Shown here: in pieces, positions 52,770-64,000 of the stretch
Numbering within the stretch: position 1 is the first letter of the stretch
Layout of the letters: every line of letters begins with the position of its first letter
Assembly: GCA_026075535.2 (NCBI GenBank)
Contig: AP026538.1
Span: 17,368,337-17,432,336 of the forward strand
Reading direction: 5' to 3'
Origin: Tricholoma matsutake
Lineage: Eukaryota > Basidiomycota > Agaricomycetes > Agaricales > Tricholomataceae
Length of the DNA: 64,000 nt
Translations under genes and position numbers: made by a program
Notes under the pieces: model-generated
The model's input: the letters and a program-made list of their open reading frames with translations, nothing else
What the model was told of the DNA's origin: nothing
Database searches by the model: none

Positions 52770-54978
52770 TTGACTCCTCTACCATCATTCACACAAGTTT
52801 TAACTCCTACTCCTAGAAACATCGCATTCATGACTACACAAGCAATGATGCCAGCTCGTGGTCATTCCACGGCTCCGAAATTCGACCCTACCCAGCCGCG
52901 AGAACTTCGCAGATACTTTAACAAACTCGAATTGCTTTTCTCAGGATGCAATGTCACGAACTCGGAGGATATGAAGATGCACACTTGTCGCTACCTCAAT
53001 ATCGACACTTCTGAACTCTGGGAATCGATTCCAGAATACGACGCTGGCATTTTGTTCCAGAACTTTCACATCCCAATTCACCAACTGTACCCCGGTTCTG
53101 AAGACGATCGGAAATGGTCGATTTCGGACATGGACAAACTCGTCAGCGAACAACTTCGCATAGGTATTTACAACCCGAGCGATTTGGGATTATACTACCG
53201 GTCATTCTATAACATTACAAAGTTTCTATCTACTAAAGGCAGGATTTCCGATGCGGAACAAAGCAGAGCCTTCATCACGGGTTTCCAACCAGGCTTATGG
53301 GCTAGAATCGCTCGACGACTTGAACTAAAATTCCCTGATCACTACCCCGATGACCCCTATCCACTTGACGATATTCATGCAGCGGCAAAATTCATTTTAG
53401 CGGGATCTATCGGCTCGGATTCGACATCGCTACTTAGTTCGCATTCTTCAGCACCTTTGGCAATCCCAACAACATCGACATCTTCGCCCCAAATTAAATC
53501 AGAAGACCTTATGGCAATCCTCGAGAAATTCGCAGCCACTCTTGTAACAGCTTTAGCAGGTTCGAAGACCACGAACACTACTCGACCTAACAGCAGATTT
53601 TGTTTGGAACAGCTCGAAACATTAGTTTGCATCTTTTGTGGGCTTACAGGACATTTTATTAGCGACTGCTTGGTTTGCCAGTCTTATATCAATGAAGGAA
53701 AGTGTAAGAAGAACACGGAAGGCAAAATTGTTCTCCCAAACGGTCAATTCACTCCACAAAGCATCCCCGGTCATTTTATCAAGGACAGGATTGACGAATG
53801 GACTCGACGAAACCCTCCATCTAACCTTACCCCTTTGCTAATGTATAATATCACACCTTCAACAGTTTCTTTGACGCCATCCAAGGGTGTTTACCAAATT
53901 AATGACTTATCCACAATGGCCGAAGATCGTATCCCACAACTCGAACAAGAGATATATGCTTTGCGAAGTGGTAGACCTTTTACACGAACTGATTCGAATG
54001 TGCCAGCGGCTCCTACCCCACGGCCCTCGATCCCTGCAATGGTCGAACGATTCGTCCCGCAACCACTGGCACCATTGATATCATCCACAGCGACCAACCC
54101 ACCTACTTCGAATACGGCACCATCTTTGATCTCTGAGCAATCATCGCAACCAGTAATACATCCCTACAACGGCGCTAAAGAAAACTCGTACCTACCTCCT
54201 CACGAACGTAACTTCGCATCGATAGGCAAAGCAAAAGATGGCCCATCATACCATACCCAAGCTCCCATTCAAAAGGACAAAATCACTGAAGATGTCTTCA
54301 CTCAATCAATGAAAACACCGATTATCACTCTAACCCCCAAAGAATTACTTTTGCTATCACCCGAAGTTCATGCAAAATGGAAAGAACAGGTCACTGCGCA
54401 TCGTACCCAACAACCCAAAGGAAATAACGCTATGAATCTCCTTCATGATGACATATTCATAATTGATGACCCTTATGAAACCTATATTAGCAGTCTTTGC
54501 CCTGGAGAAATACCTGAACCTTTTATCGCAGCAAAGGAATCGCATTCTATTAGATCGGTTATTATGAACATCAATGGAAGAAATCCAGTTGAAAGTGTAG
54601 TCGACCCAGGTTCATCAATCATCGCGATGTCGGAAGAAGTCTGTCATGAACTTGGTCTCGCATACGATCCTTCAATACACATCCCTCTGCAATCAGCTAA
54701 TGGTGGTATTGACCAGAGTCTAGGTTTGGCATGGGACGTACCTTGCGAAGTCAGTAGCATCACTCTCTATATGCAGATACACATCATCCATGATCCAGCA
54801 TACGATATTCTGCTCGGATGACCATTCGATGTTCTCACAGAGCATACAGTCAAGAATTATCGAAATGAAGCACAGACAATAACTATATTCGATCCAAACT
54901 TGACACGATCCTGCGCTATTCCGACTATTCCCTGATCTAATCGACGAAGAAGAGTAGTTCACGAGGATTTTTGCAACT
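52770..54978 (+). pseudogene. Gypsy-3 Gag-protease
   Basis: 683 codons open to a TGA at 54819 where LLG-PFDVL suggests an original Arg; the same frame then runs on to about 54978. It has a Gag core (FDPTQPRELRRYFNKLELLF; FITGFQPGLWARIARRLEL), a zinc knuckle CIFCGLTGHFISDC (about 53628-53670), a long Pro/Ser linker, and an aspartic protease site ESVVDPGSSIIAMSEEV (about 54592-54640). A start upstream of 52770 is possible because the frame has no clear upstream stop. Pol continues in the -1 frame. Confidence 0.85.
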
Positions 54979-57900
54979 AGAAAATAAAATCTCAGAGAAT
55001 AACCAGTGTGCCCTCATTATTTCTTTTGACCATTCTAATTCCTCTATAACTATCGAGTACACTGCGATTATTCCCGATATTGACTCCTCAAACTCTTCAA
55101 ACCCTATTTCCTTTTCTTCAATCCTTGCGAATTTATATTTAACAGCTAGTCACCAGTATGCAACGTCTTTATCGGGCCTGACGGCCACCTCTATGCACGA
55201 CTTTGCTATCATGTCCCCTCCCCACGTCTTGTCAACCAACTCTATATACCCAACCTTCGCAGCATTGAAGAAGAAATACAAACCAGTCGCACAGAAAGTT
55301 CGGCCAGTTATTACTGAACTACCTGATCAATTTCGCATCATTCGAACAATCACTGGCGACCCCCTCGATCAAATGCCAAAACTCAATCCTCAACCCCCAT
55401 CGTTCGTCCCTTCTACCCAATATACACTCGAATGCAAAGCTATTATCGACAAAAACCATTCCAGCAATTTTCTATGGCCAGAAGAACGAAAGCTTATGCA
55501 CGATTTTATTCGAAATCACGAAATGGGTTTTGCATGGACCGAACAAGAATGAGGAAGCTTCCGCCCCAACTTCTTTCCTCCTATAGAATTCCCTGTTATT
55601 CCTCACACTCCATGGGTTGAATGTAATATCCCTATACCCCCTGGTCTGTACGAACAGATCTGCAGGATGCTAAAGAAGAAGATAGAAGCAGGAGTATACG
55701 AGTCATCAAACTCATCATATCGGTCACGATGGTTTTGCATTGCGAAGAAAGACGCAAAATCACTTCGAATCATTCACAGTCTCGAGCCTCTTAATCGAGT
55801 AATGATACAGCACTCTGGCATTGTCCCGATCCCAGAGCATCTAGCCAAACAATTTGGTGGACGCGCGTGCAGTGGAATGTTGGACTTATATGTCGCATTT
55901 GACAAAAGGAAAGTCGCAGAATCATCTCGAGATCTAATGACGTTTCAGACGCCTTTCGGAGCGCTTCGAATCGTCACTCTACTGATGGGTTGGACGAACT
56001 CAGTCCCAATCTTACACGACGACGTAACATTTATCCTACAACCCGAAATCCCTCATATCACCATCCCTTACATCGACGACACACCAGTTAAGGGTCCAAA
56101 ATCAGAATATCAAACTATCGGAGGATCTTACGAGATGATCGCCGATAATCCAGGCATTCGACACTTTGTTTGGGAACATTTCGGGAATCTAAATCGTATA
56201 GTCCAACGCATGAAGTATTGTGGAGGAACCTTTTCAGGTCCGAAACTTTACCTTTGCATTTCCAAAATAATTGTTCTAGGTCCTCGATGCAATATCGAAG
56301 GTCGTATGGCCGATCCCACTCGCATCACAGCAGTTAGCAAATGGGGGCCTTGTCGAAGTCTTACCGAAGTCAAGGCATTTCTAGGAACCATTGGAGTTTG
56401 TCGTATCTTTATTCGGAACTTTGCTCAATGTGCTACAGCTCTAATACACCTTATGCGAAAAGATGCCCCTTTCAATTTCGGACTGAAACAAATTGCAGCA
56501 CAGGAAGACCTGAAGCAAGCATTGATCAATTCCCCAGCAATTTGCGCTATCGACTATTCATCTGATGCCCCAGTTATCCTATCCGTCAATACCTCATACA
56601 TCACTATTGGCTTCTTTCTCATGCAATGCGATCCCAACAACCTTCGGAAGCAATATTACAGTTGATTCGGATCAATCACACTTAACGACCGTGAATCCCG
56701 GTTTTCGCAAGCGAAACTCAAACTCTACAGTCTATATCGCACTCTTGGAGCACTTCAATTGTACATAATAGGGGTCCGGAACCTCATCGTCGAAGTCCAC
56801 GCAAGGTATATCAAAGGCATGCTCTCAAACCCTGACATCGCACCTAGTGCTAGCATAAATCGATGGATCGTCTCGATCCTTACTTTTCATTTCACGTTGG
56901 TTCATGTCGCAGGTACACATCATGGTCCAGACAGACTTTCGAGACATCCTCCACAAGATGAAGATGATCAGTTCGATAACGAAAACAATTTCGGAGACTG
57001 GATCGACCGTCTTCACGGTTTTGTACACCAAATCAATCCCGTTACGACTCGACCTTTCACTTCCTATCGAGTTTCGACACTCTCCCTCTCTTCAGATCTC
57101 AGTAAGGGGGAGGATCCGACCTACAATGATGTCCCATGAATGAACAATGCGAAAAGGGAAGATGAAAGATTAATTTGCATTCAAAAATGGTTAGAGGATT
57201 TGGTACAACCTCCAGATTTATCAGATTCCGAATATGCTACCTTCATTCAATATTGCACCAATTTCTTCTTAGATTGCGGCAAACTTTGGAGGAAAGACTC
57301 GCACGGAGCTCACAAAATTGTTCCGATTTCCGAACGTCATCTCGAAGTCATTTGTGCAGCTCACGACAATATCGGACACAAAATGGTCTTCGCAACAAAA
57401 GCTGTTATTTCCCTATGATTTTGGTGGCCTAACATGAAAGCAGACATTGCATGGTATATTTGCACTTGCCACCTATGCCAGGTATGACAAACTCAAAATC
57501 TCCTTATTCCACCTACCGTCGCCACACCCGCACCTTTATTCAGCAAAGTCTACATCGATACCATGCAAATGCCTCCCTTGAGCGGATTCAAGTATATCGT
57601 ACAAGGCCGCTGTTCACTAACGACTTATCCCGAGTGGCAAAACCTTCGACGAGAAAATGTGACAACCCTCGGGGACTGGATCTTCGAAGACATCATTTGT
57701 AGATGGGGTTCGCTATACAAAATTGTGAGCGATAACGGATCAGCATTCATCGCAGCATTGGAGTACCTTTTGAAATGATATCATATTAACCACATTTGAA
57801 TTAGCGGCTACAACTCTCATGCGAATGGAATTGTCGAATGAGCTCATTTCGATATTTGACAATAGTTATTCAAAGCAGTCGATGGAGAACAGAGCAAATG

Positions 57901-58540
57901 GTCAGCTGGAGCACACTCAGTGTTCTGGGCAGAACGAGTTATGGTTCGTAGATGCATGGGTTGCTCTCCTTACTTTGCAATTACAGGATCACACCCCCTA
58001 ATCCCGCTCGACATTTCCGAAGCGACATACTTGCAACCCCCGCCCGATTCTATCTTATCGACAACTGATCTCATCGCTCAAAGAGCAATCACCCTACAGA
58101 AATGCTCAGCCGACCTCGAAATTCTCTATTCGAAAGTCTATACTGCTCGACTCAAAGCCGCGAAACGTTTCAAAGTCGTTCACAAACAAACAATGCACAA
58201 CTACAACTTCGAAAAAGGCGACCTAGTCCTACTTTGCAACACGCAAATCAAGAAATCCCTCAATCACAAGATGCGACCTCGATATTTAGGCCCACTGATC
58301 ATCATTGATCGAAACTATGGAGGAGCTTACATCATCTGCGAACTCGATGGATCAGTATTTCATTGACCAGTCGCAGCCTTCCGACTCCTTCCCTATTTTG
58401 CACAAAAAGCAATTCCCCTACCGCCAAACTTCCTCGATATCGGCTATGAAAGACTCAAAAAACTTCGAAACACGTCGAACGTTGACAAAGATATTCCTGA
58501 AGACCTTCCGGACTTCGAAGACAAATAATTACCCCCTTTC
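54960..58540 (+). pseudogene. Gypsy-3 Pol: RT, RNase H, integrase
   Basis: A nearly single frame with stops at about 55550, 56663, 57137, 57416, 57485, 57776, 57797, 57839, 57854 and 58364; all but one nearby TAG (57860) are TGA. RT: KKKIEAGVYESSNSSYRSRW, CSGMLDLYVAFDKRKV and YIDD (56069-56080). RNase H region: VILSVNTSYITIGFFLMQ (no usual first Asp: AlaPro-Val-Ile). Integrase: HLEVICAAHDNIGHK..WYICTCHLCQV zinc domain, IDTMQMP, VSDNGSAFI and GYNSHANGIVE catalytic D, D, E. The C-terminal domain is [14 protein letters not shown]; no chromodomain. Confidence 0.85.
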
Positions 58541-58790
58541 TTTGTTCGCGATCACTTTCCTATGACCTCGATTTCTTTTAGTGTACAATACAAGTCACGA
58601 TATTGCACTATAGCGTGGTCGCGCAAACTTAAAAAGGGTTTTTCAGCCATGATGATTTACTGAGCCTTTCCCTTATTCCTTTTTTTTCTTTTCTTCTTTC
58701 TTCTCCTTCTTACTTTTCTTATCGTTGCTTTTGAGACTCACAAAAAAAAAAAAATTTCAAGTTATAAAACAGAAAGAATGACACAATCTA
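58541..58790. other. Spacer between Gypsy-3 pol and the antisense gene
   Basis: T-rich (CCTTTTTTTTCTTTTCTTC) then A-run; may carry termination signals for both converging genes. No ORF. Confidence 0.4.
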
Positions 58791-60091
58791 CTACTCTTCC
58801 AACATCTCTTCCACCACTTCTATTTGCCTGCACAAAACTTCCATCTTGACCTTCAACTCTGCCAACCTCGTCGCCAGATATTGACAATGAGTCATGATCT
58901 CCTCATTGACATCCTCACCCTCTTCGAAACTATGCGATGCTTTTGCTTTGGCCTTTCCCTTTCCCTTTGACGACCTCTTTTTCTCCTTCGATGGTTTCAA
59001 AGGGCCTGCGACCTGTTTGATGTCGGCGACAGGACCCACGACGTGAATTCGAGGTACTTTCAATCCGAACATAGGTTAGCATACGCTATGAGATTATATC
59101 GAATGAATTTCATACCTGGTTTTGGGTGTGAATCTGGTTTTGCAACCCCGAATCGTCTCGCTTCACCTTTGCAAAGTCCCTGCCTCGAGACCCCTTGCCA
59201 GTAGCAACCCTGCGCTGCCTGAGTGCACTTCGTGCACTTCGGGGCTCCCTCCTTGACAATGCACGATGGCTGGGATATCATTTTAGCACATCAATCACAC
59301 TACAACATTGATTAGCAGCCCGAAAACCCTTCGAAAACAAAGCAAAAACTCACCAGGCCTTCGAAGTCGAGCAGTCCACCCTCAGCAAACCTCCTCCGCT
59401 TGATCTCTACCCCGTCCTCGACGATCTCGTCCTCATCATCCTCGACTCCCTCGATCTCCACTACCTTACACTTCCCAATCCTGATTATCAGCAATCCTCC
59501 CAAATCTTCTTCCTTGTCCTCATCTCAAGCCTCTAGCCTCTCGATCACTTGCGCCTCCACTGCGAGCTCCACATTTGTCGCTGCAGTTCTTCCTTTGACA
59601 AAGTTTTAGCATGAAAGTCAGCAAGGGCTGCGTTTCGAGCGTCTACTAATGCCCCCCTCTGAGCCTTGATCTTCACCTTCTTCGCATCTTCCTCTGCCCT
59701 GCAAGCCTCCTCCTCCTCCTCCCGAACCCGTCTCGCTTCCTCTTCCCTTCGCTCTCGCTCTACCTGCTCACTCAGATCTGCAAATGAAAAGTCTCCCCCC
59801 CCACAAAAGCCATTCGCATCGAGCCATCGGTTTGAAAAGCTCGAAAACCTCATCGACGACCTGTTGCATGGTTGAGTCGCATTCCTTGCCCAAATCGTCC
59901 GCCAATTCATCGTATTCTGCCTGAACATATCGCATTAGAATCCGAATATTGAATGGGAATCGGAAACTTACCATCTTCTCACAAAAACTTTTCCCCCATA
60001 CTTCGAAGTCGAGGTCTTCAGCGACACCGCGATCGGGCATCAATTTGGCATATTCGAGGATTTCAGTGTTGAGTTCGGGGAGAAGAGACAT
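58791..60091 (-). CDS. Antisense spliced gene carried by Gypsy-3
   Basis: Start ATG 60091: MSLLPELNTEILEYAKLMPD..EVWGKSFCEKM. A 51 nt intron (59921-59971, GTAAGT..TTCAG) precedes AEYDELADDLGKECDSTM, then a Glu/Arg-rich helix (VERERREEEARRVREEEEEA), an acidic block (VEIEGVEDDEDEIVEDGVEI), a Cys cluster CIVKEGAPKCTKCTQAAQGCYW (about 59200-59265), another intron (about 59057-59115), and KKRSSKGKGKAKAK with a final coiled coil LAELKVKMEVLCRQIEVVEE. One indel in a G run (about 59805) and one TGA interrupt it. Not a retrotransposon protein I recognise. Its position between pol and the 3' LTR means it moves with the element. Confidence 0.6.
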
Positions 60092-60229
60092 GATGAAAAA
60101 TAGTGTCGAAGGTTTGGAGAGGTGACAAAGAAGAACAAGAGGTTTTTTGAGTTTTGTTTACAATTTCAACACGATCATGCATTTCACATGTGACTCCGAT
60201 CAGCTGACTGGGACAGTCAGGATTTCAGT

Positions 60230-60240
60230 AAGGGGGAGGA
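60230..60240 (+). promoter_or_regulatory. Gypsy-3 polypurine tract
   Basis: AAGGGGGAGGA ends directly before the 3' LTR. Confidence 0.8.
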
Positions 60241-61338
60241 TGATAGGTCCACTGTGCGCTCTAAACTCTGGGACTGTCTCCAGAGGCATCAAAACATCAA
60301 AATGCATGCTCCCAAACCCTACAAACCCCGCGACACCATTCCGAAACTATTTCGATTGACTTTGAATGACTTTGAACGATCTCGAACAACTTTGAACAAC
60401 TTCGAATGATATCGCAGCACTTCAAACGCCTTCAGCCGCCGTACACCAATCACACCGCCCTTGGGATACATGCAGCACACCTTGTAAGAGTTAGTGCATC
60501 ACATATCGAGCACCACTGGACACAAGGAGATACAACGATGGGATTCTAGGACGCGATTGTGGCGCTTTGATGCCTTGATGATATATTAGATCAATGGGGA
60601 CAGGTACCAGTGATAAATCATGTCTCTAGATGTTTCCCTTCTTATCGTCTTTCATTTATTCTATGATTTGCAAAGATTCTCTATTGTTTTATATCTTGCC
60701 TCATGTTTTATTTCCTTTTTAGTATCACTTCTCCCAAACATATATAGCCTTGTACTAGCTACTTAGAAAAAAAAATAGATCATCCTCTCACATCAATCGT
60801 CTGATTTAAGAGCTATTCTCTTGAGTCCAAGCATCTCGACTTAGTCTCGAAATTCAGTGTTTTACACCAAATTTCCTCGAACTCCTCATACTAGCTTCAC
60901 AAAACTATCGCATATTGTCTATCCTCTCTAGACCCCTTTCTATGTCCTCATAGTCTATCCTCAGTCACCATCAAAGGCGTCTTTGTCTTCTATAAAGACC
61001 TTTGAACTTCATCGCACTTCTTCGCACTTCATTGCACCTCTTCGAATACTCATCAAACTTCATTAAATTTCCCTCAAACGTTATCGCAGCACTTTGTATG
61101 CCCTCGATTATTATCAAACTTCTCTTGAACATCATCGCAGCACTTTGAATACTTTTGAGCCTCTTCGAACCTCATCGCACCTCATCGCACCTCATTGCAC
61201 ACCCTTTAGAGTCGTTTTCATGCCCCTGGCTTACAGCGGTGATATTTAGTACCACCTTGCAACCTTCCTCTAACTAGCATTATACCATTCGAGCCCTTAT
61301 TGTGGGTTTTGTTTGGGTTTCCTGGTCGAGTATCATCA
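60241..61338 (+). repeat. Gypsy-3 3' LTR
   Basis: 1098 bp. Nearly identical to the 5' LTR from about 60545 onward; most differences lie at CpG sites and in the short-repeat block. Confidence 0.95.
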
Positions 61339-62710
61339 GCACGAATTGCAAAGAATTCAGGGCAGAGCAGGGTAGTGTCACAATTATCATCCACGCCGTT
61401 CGCATGATCGGCTCGTCACAAAAGTGCATTGCATTTACCCATACTCTTTCCAGGACGGTGGTGCATGACAAAGTCGAACCATGAAAGATAGAGCAACCAG
61501 CAAGCTTGTCTGCAATTTAGCTTTTTTGCAGTCATGAAGTACTCCAGATTTTTGTGGTCAGTCCAGATCTCTACCTTGTGCTGCGCACCTTCAAGGAAAT
61601 GCCTCCATTCCTCTAATGATCTCATCACTGCTAGCATCTCTTTGTCGTGGATCTCATAATTTCGTTCGACCACATTGAGCGACTTTGAGTAGAACGCAAT
61701 AGGGTGCCATTTGAGATCATTGGCTGATTGTTGTGACAGCACTGAGCTGGTCGCATAGTCCAAGCTATCCGCCTCGATGCGAAATGCCTTGGCATCGTCA
61801 GCAAAACAGAGAATAGGGGAGGATGTGACCCAATTCTTGATTTCATCAAAGGTGCCTTGTTCTGAAGGTCCCCATTCCCATTTGTGCTCCTTCTTTGTGA
61901 GCTCAAAGAGGGGTTTTGCATGATGCAAAAAGTCTTCAATGAAGCGCCGATAGAAATTTGTGAAGCCTAGGAATGACTGTACCTCCTTGCGCATTGTGGG
62001 GGTTGGCCATTCAGTGACTCCCGCTACCTTGATGGGATCCATACAAATTTCACCCTCGGATATGATGAGTCTGAGGTACTCAATCGTTGTTTGTTCAAAC
62101 TCGCACTTGTCATGTCACAGAAACAACTTGTGTGCACGAAGGTGCTCCAGGACAAGGTGTGTAATGCACCAATGTTTGTCGATCGATTTCGTAAAGATGA
62201 GGATGTCATCCAGGTAGACACAGACCACTCCTTCCATAATGAGATCCTGAAAAATGTCATTCATCATCATTTGGAATGTGGAAGGGGAATTTGTGAGTCC
62301 GAAAAACATCACCAAGGGTTCGAAAAGCCCATGATTCATGCAAAAAGCAGCTTTCCATTTGTTGCCCCTTTTCATGTGCACATTGTTGTACCCCCATTGC
62401 ACATCGAGTTTTGTAAAGTATTTTGCGCCTCATAGTTGATTTACGAGTTCCAAAATCAGTGGTAGCAGATATCGGTTTTCGATCGTGAGGGCATTGAGAG
62501 CGCGATAATCTTGTACAAGTCAGAGGAATCCATCCTTCTTCTTGATAAAGAAGACAGGGGATGCCATCGGCAATTTTGAGGGGTGAATGCGGCCAGTGGC
62601 TAGATTCTCCTGGATGAATTCATCCATCTCGGCCTGTTCATTGGGCGCAAGGGGGTAGACCTTGCAGCTAGTGGCTTTTGCACCAGGGATGAGTTCGATC
62701 GCATGATCCC
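61339..62710 (-). pseudogene. Gypsy-2 RT and RNase H
   Basis: In minus sense: [63 protein letters not shown] (62205-62216), FLGFTNFYRRFIEDFLHHAK, RIEADSLDYATSSVLSQQ (RNase H first Asp), NYEIHDKEMLAVMRSLEEWR, IWTDHKNLEYF. Stops at about 62717, 62430, 62112 and 61415 are TGA. The frame from 62717 to 61416 is otherwise continuous. Confidence 0.9.
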
Positions 62711-62717
62711 ATACCTT

Positions 62718-63540
62718 TCAGTCAGGCAAGCAGTTGAATGAAGACTTTGTGAATAGGTCCTTGAACTCATAAAAGTGCACAGGGACAGATTCGTGAAAGG
62801 ACTTTGGTTGCACATTCTTATGGAAGGCCTCTGCTAGCCATTGTGAAATGTTGGATGTGGCGCAAACAAATTCCGCTTCACAGGGAATGGTAGCAACAAA
62901 GATGCAATCTCCCTCTTCAACCGAGTTTTCACTCGAAAGGGGTGGTTTGTCATGGTCTTCGTCCTCGTTATCATCGCTCACCAGTTGTGGAAGGTCTGGG
63001 ATGTCCTCCATTTCAATGTCAGGGGTAGGCATGGGACCTGCACGATAGGTATAAATGCTAGCAATTTCCCGAAAAGCGCCTTTGCGCTCTTCGTTTGTCT
63101 CATTCTGACAGGTGCGGCAGTGATTCAGGCATCGACTCATTTTGACCTCATTAGTCTGCCAGTCCACCTCAGGATTATGCTCGCGGAGCCAGGTGAGGCC
63201 AAGAATAACATCTTGCTTGCCGATGCCAGTCACCGCGAATGTCACACATTCAGAGTGGTCACAAAATTGTAGTAGGACCTCTACAACTTCTGAGATATCA
63301 CCTGCTTTGTTCACTGAGCCATAAACATTGAACACAGGGATGGGTCAGCTGAGCACTTTTGTTGCGAGGTGATTTCGCGCAACGAAATCGGAACTGACGA
63401 AAAGGCCGGTGGCACCACAATCAAGTAGTGCCTTGGTTGTGTGCACAGTGCCGGTATCGGTGGTTTGCAGCAACACTTTGAGCTTGAATGAGTGGGGGCT
63501 CAGGGTCATCGCTATGACATAGTGGTTGGGGAGTCATTTC
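62718..63540 (-). pseudogene. Gypsy-2 protease region
   Basis: An LDCGATGLFVSSDFVARN-like site (about 63380-63430) with the protease Asp, then VFNVYGSVNKAGDISEVV and GKQDVILGLTWLREHNPEVD (about 63190-63250), and an acidic linker DIEMEDIPDLPQLVSDDNED. A TGA at about 63337 sits at an arginine position. Confidence 0.85.
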
Positions 63541-64000
63541 TCCCATTTAGGGCACTTACGAAAATGCGAATGAGGATAGGGAGGGGTTAGTACAGCTTGC
63601 GCATCATTTGCAGAGAGATCAGTCGATGAAATAGAATTTGATTCATACACTTCACCTACTGACAACACTGCGAAACAATTGTTCGCAGACAACGGTGGCA
63701 TACTGCTCACTCGTTGTTGCTGTGAAAATCCTCCTTTACTTCTACAACGGGCTCCTCGTTCCTCTCGTTTGTGTCTTTCACATCCAGCACTGCAAATTCC
63801 TCCTGTGCAAAATCCTGTTGCTCTTCGCCATTCATGTACCAAATGTCAAACTGTCTTGGGCATTCGGGTTGTGCATGACCAGATTCTCTGCAACAAAAGC
63901 AGACGAGCACAGATTGGTCCTTTGGTTTATAGGGTGCAGAGACACTTTGTGCTGAAGGTGTGTATTGCGATGGGGTGGTTGTGTGTGAAGTTGGGGGTAG
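63541..64000 (-). pseudogene. Gypsy-2 Gag, C-terminal end (continues outside window)
   Basis: A CFCCRESGHAQPEC zinc knuckle (about 63860-63905), followed by FDIWYMNGEEQQDFAQEEFA. Frame changes before protease. The N-terminal Gag and 5' LTR lie beyond 64000. Confidence 0.8.

Larger units (their letters stand above)
51360..61338 (+). mobile_element. Gypsy-3: LTR retrotransposon with an antisense gene, nested in Gypsy-2
   Basis: About 10 kb, LTRs of 1138 bp (51360-52497) and 1098 bp (60241-61338), TGATAGG..ATCATCA ends. Flanks GCGC (51356-51359) and GCAC (61339-61342) are a probable 4 bp duplication with one CpG change. Order: LTR, tRNA-type primer site, gag with protease, RT, RNase H, integrase without chromodomain, an antisense spliced gene, polypurine tract, LTR. 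Inserted head-to-opposite in Gypsy-2, so it is younger than it. Confidence 0.9.
49252..64000 (-). mobile_element. Gypsy-2: chromovirus on minus strand, split by Gypsy-3, 5' end outside window
   Basis: The 3' LTR is at the left (49252-49775). Reading right to left: gag end with zinc knuckle (about 63900), protease (63400), RT (62650-62100), RNase H (62042-61416), [Gypsy-3 51360-61338], integrase (51359-50219), chromodomain (about 50080-49930). It is inserted into the Plavaka-like gene. Stops in protease, RT and integrase are TGA in arginine positions, with added frameshifts near 50745 and 50960. Confidence 0.9.

Overview
The window looks like a transposon-dense piece of an Agaricomycete (Basidiomycota) nuclear genome. 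The evidence is eukaryotic: short 50-75 bp introns with GTAAGT donors and CTAAC-like branch points, Ty3/Gypsy chromoviruses, Tad1/I-like LINEs with RNase H, a Plavaka-type transposase fragment, and host proteins of families I know from mushroom-forming fungi. No intact housekeeping gene was found. Species cannot be named from the sequence.

Host genes. Three host-type genes remain, all broken. (1) A minus-strand hypothetical gene lies at the left edge (1-1547). (2) A plus-strand ABCC/MRP-type ABC transporter is split into three pieces (5192-7310, 17152-18820, 29985-32063) by about 21 kb of insertions. (3) A minus-strand gene resembling DUF6532-type fungal proteins (about 42750-47053) is split by a solo LTR and other material.

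Mobile elements. Gypsy-1 (19366-27170) is structurally complete, with identical-length 610 bp LTRs, a TACAC target duplication, Tf1-like self-priming complementarity and a chromodomain; a solo LTR of the family is at 45437-46134. Gypsy-2 (minus, 49252 to beyond 64000) is also a chromovirus. Gypsy-3 (plus, 51360-61338) is inserted inside Gypsy-2 and carries a spliced antisense gene between pol and the 3' LTR. Two LINEs (minus 8818-16860; plus about 32100-42540) were themselves hit by later insertions. A small retroelement with about 141 bp LTRs and no reverse transcriptase encodes its own coiled-coil/proline-rich protein (27253-29743 minus, 34725-37283 plus, solo LTR at 39594).

Most unusual content. 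A family of non-autonomous elements (10343-12191, 39716-42000, a LINE-split copy ending at 17151, and a fragment near 48.3 kb) has 8 bp target duplications and inverted termini containing CTTTACACTCCCCCAC. They carry repeated modules of a perfect hairpin (stem GGCCCAAACGACG or decayed forms) followed at once by an intron-like segment, a second palindrome (CACGAGCAACTGCTCGTG and variants) seen at least 13 times, and tRNA-like A/B boxes pointing outward near the ends. I do not recognise this architecture; it is the best candidate for something undescribed.

Decay. Nearly every in-frame stop in the Gypsy polyproteins is TGA where the family has arginine, and LTR pairs differ mainly at CpG/TpG/CpA. 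This is the footprint of cytosine methylation and deamination and also explains lost arginines in the ABC transporter. Insertion order can be read from the nesting: ABC transporter, then LINE/hAT-like elements and Gypsy-1, then the small LTR element and the second wave of hAT-like elements.
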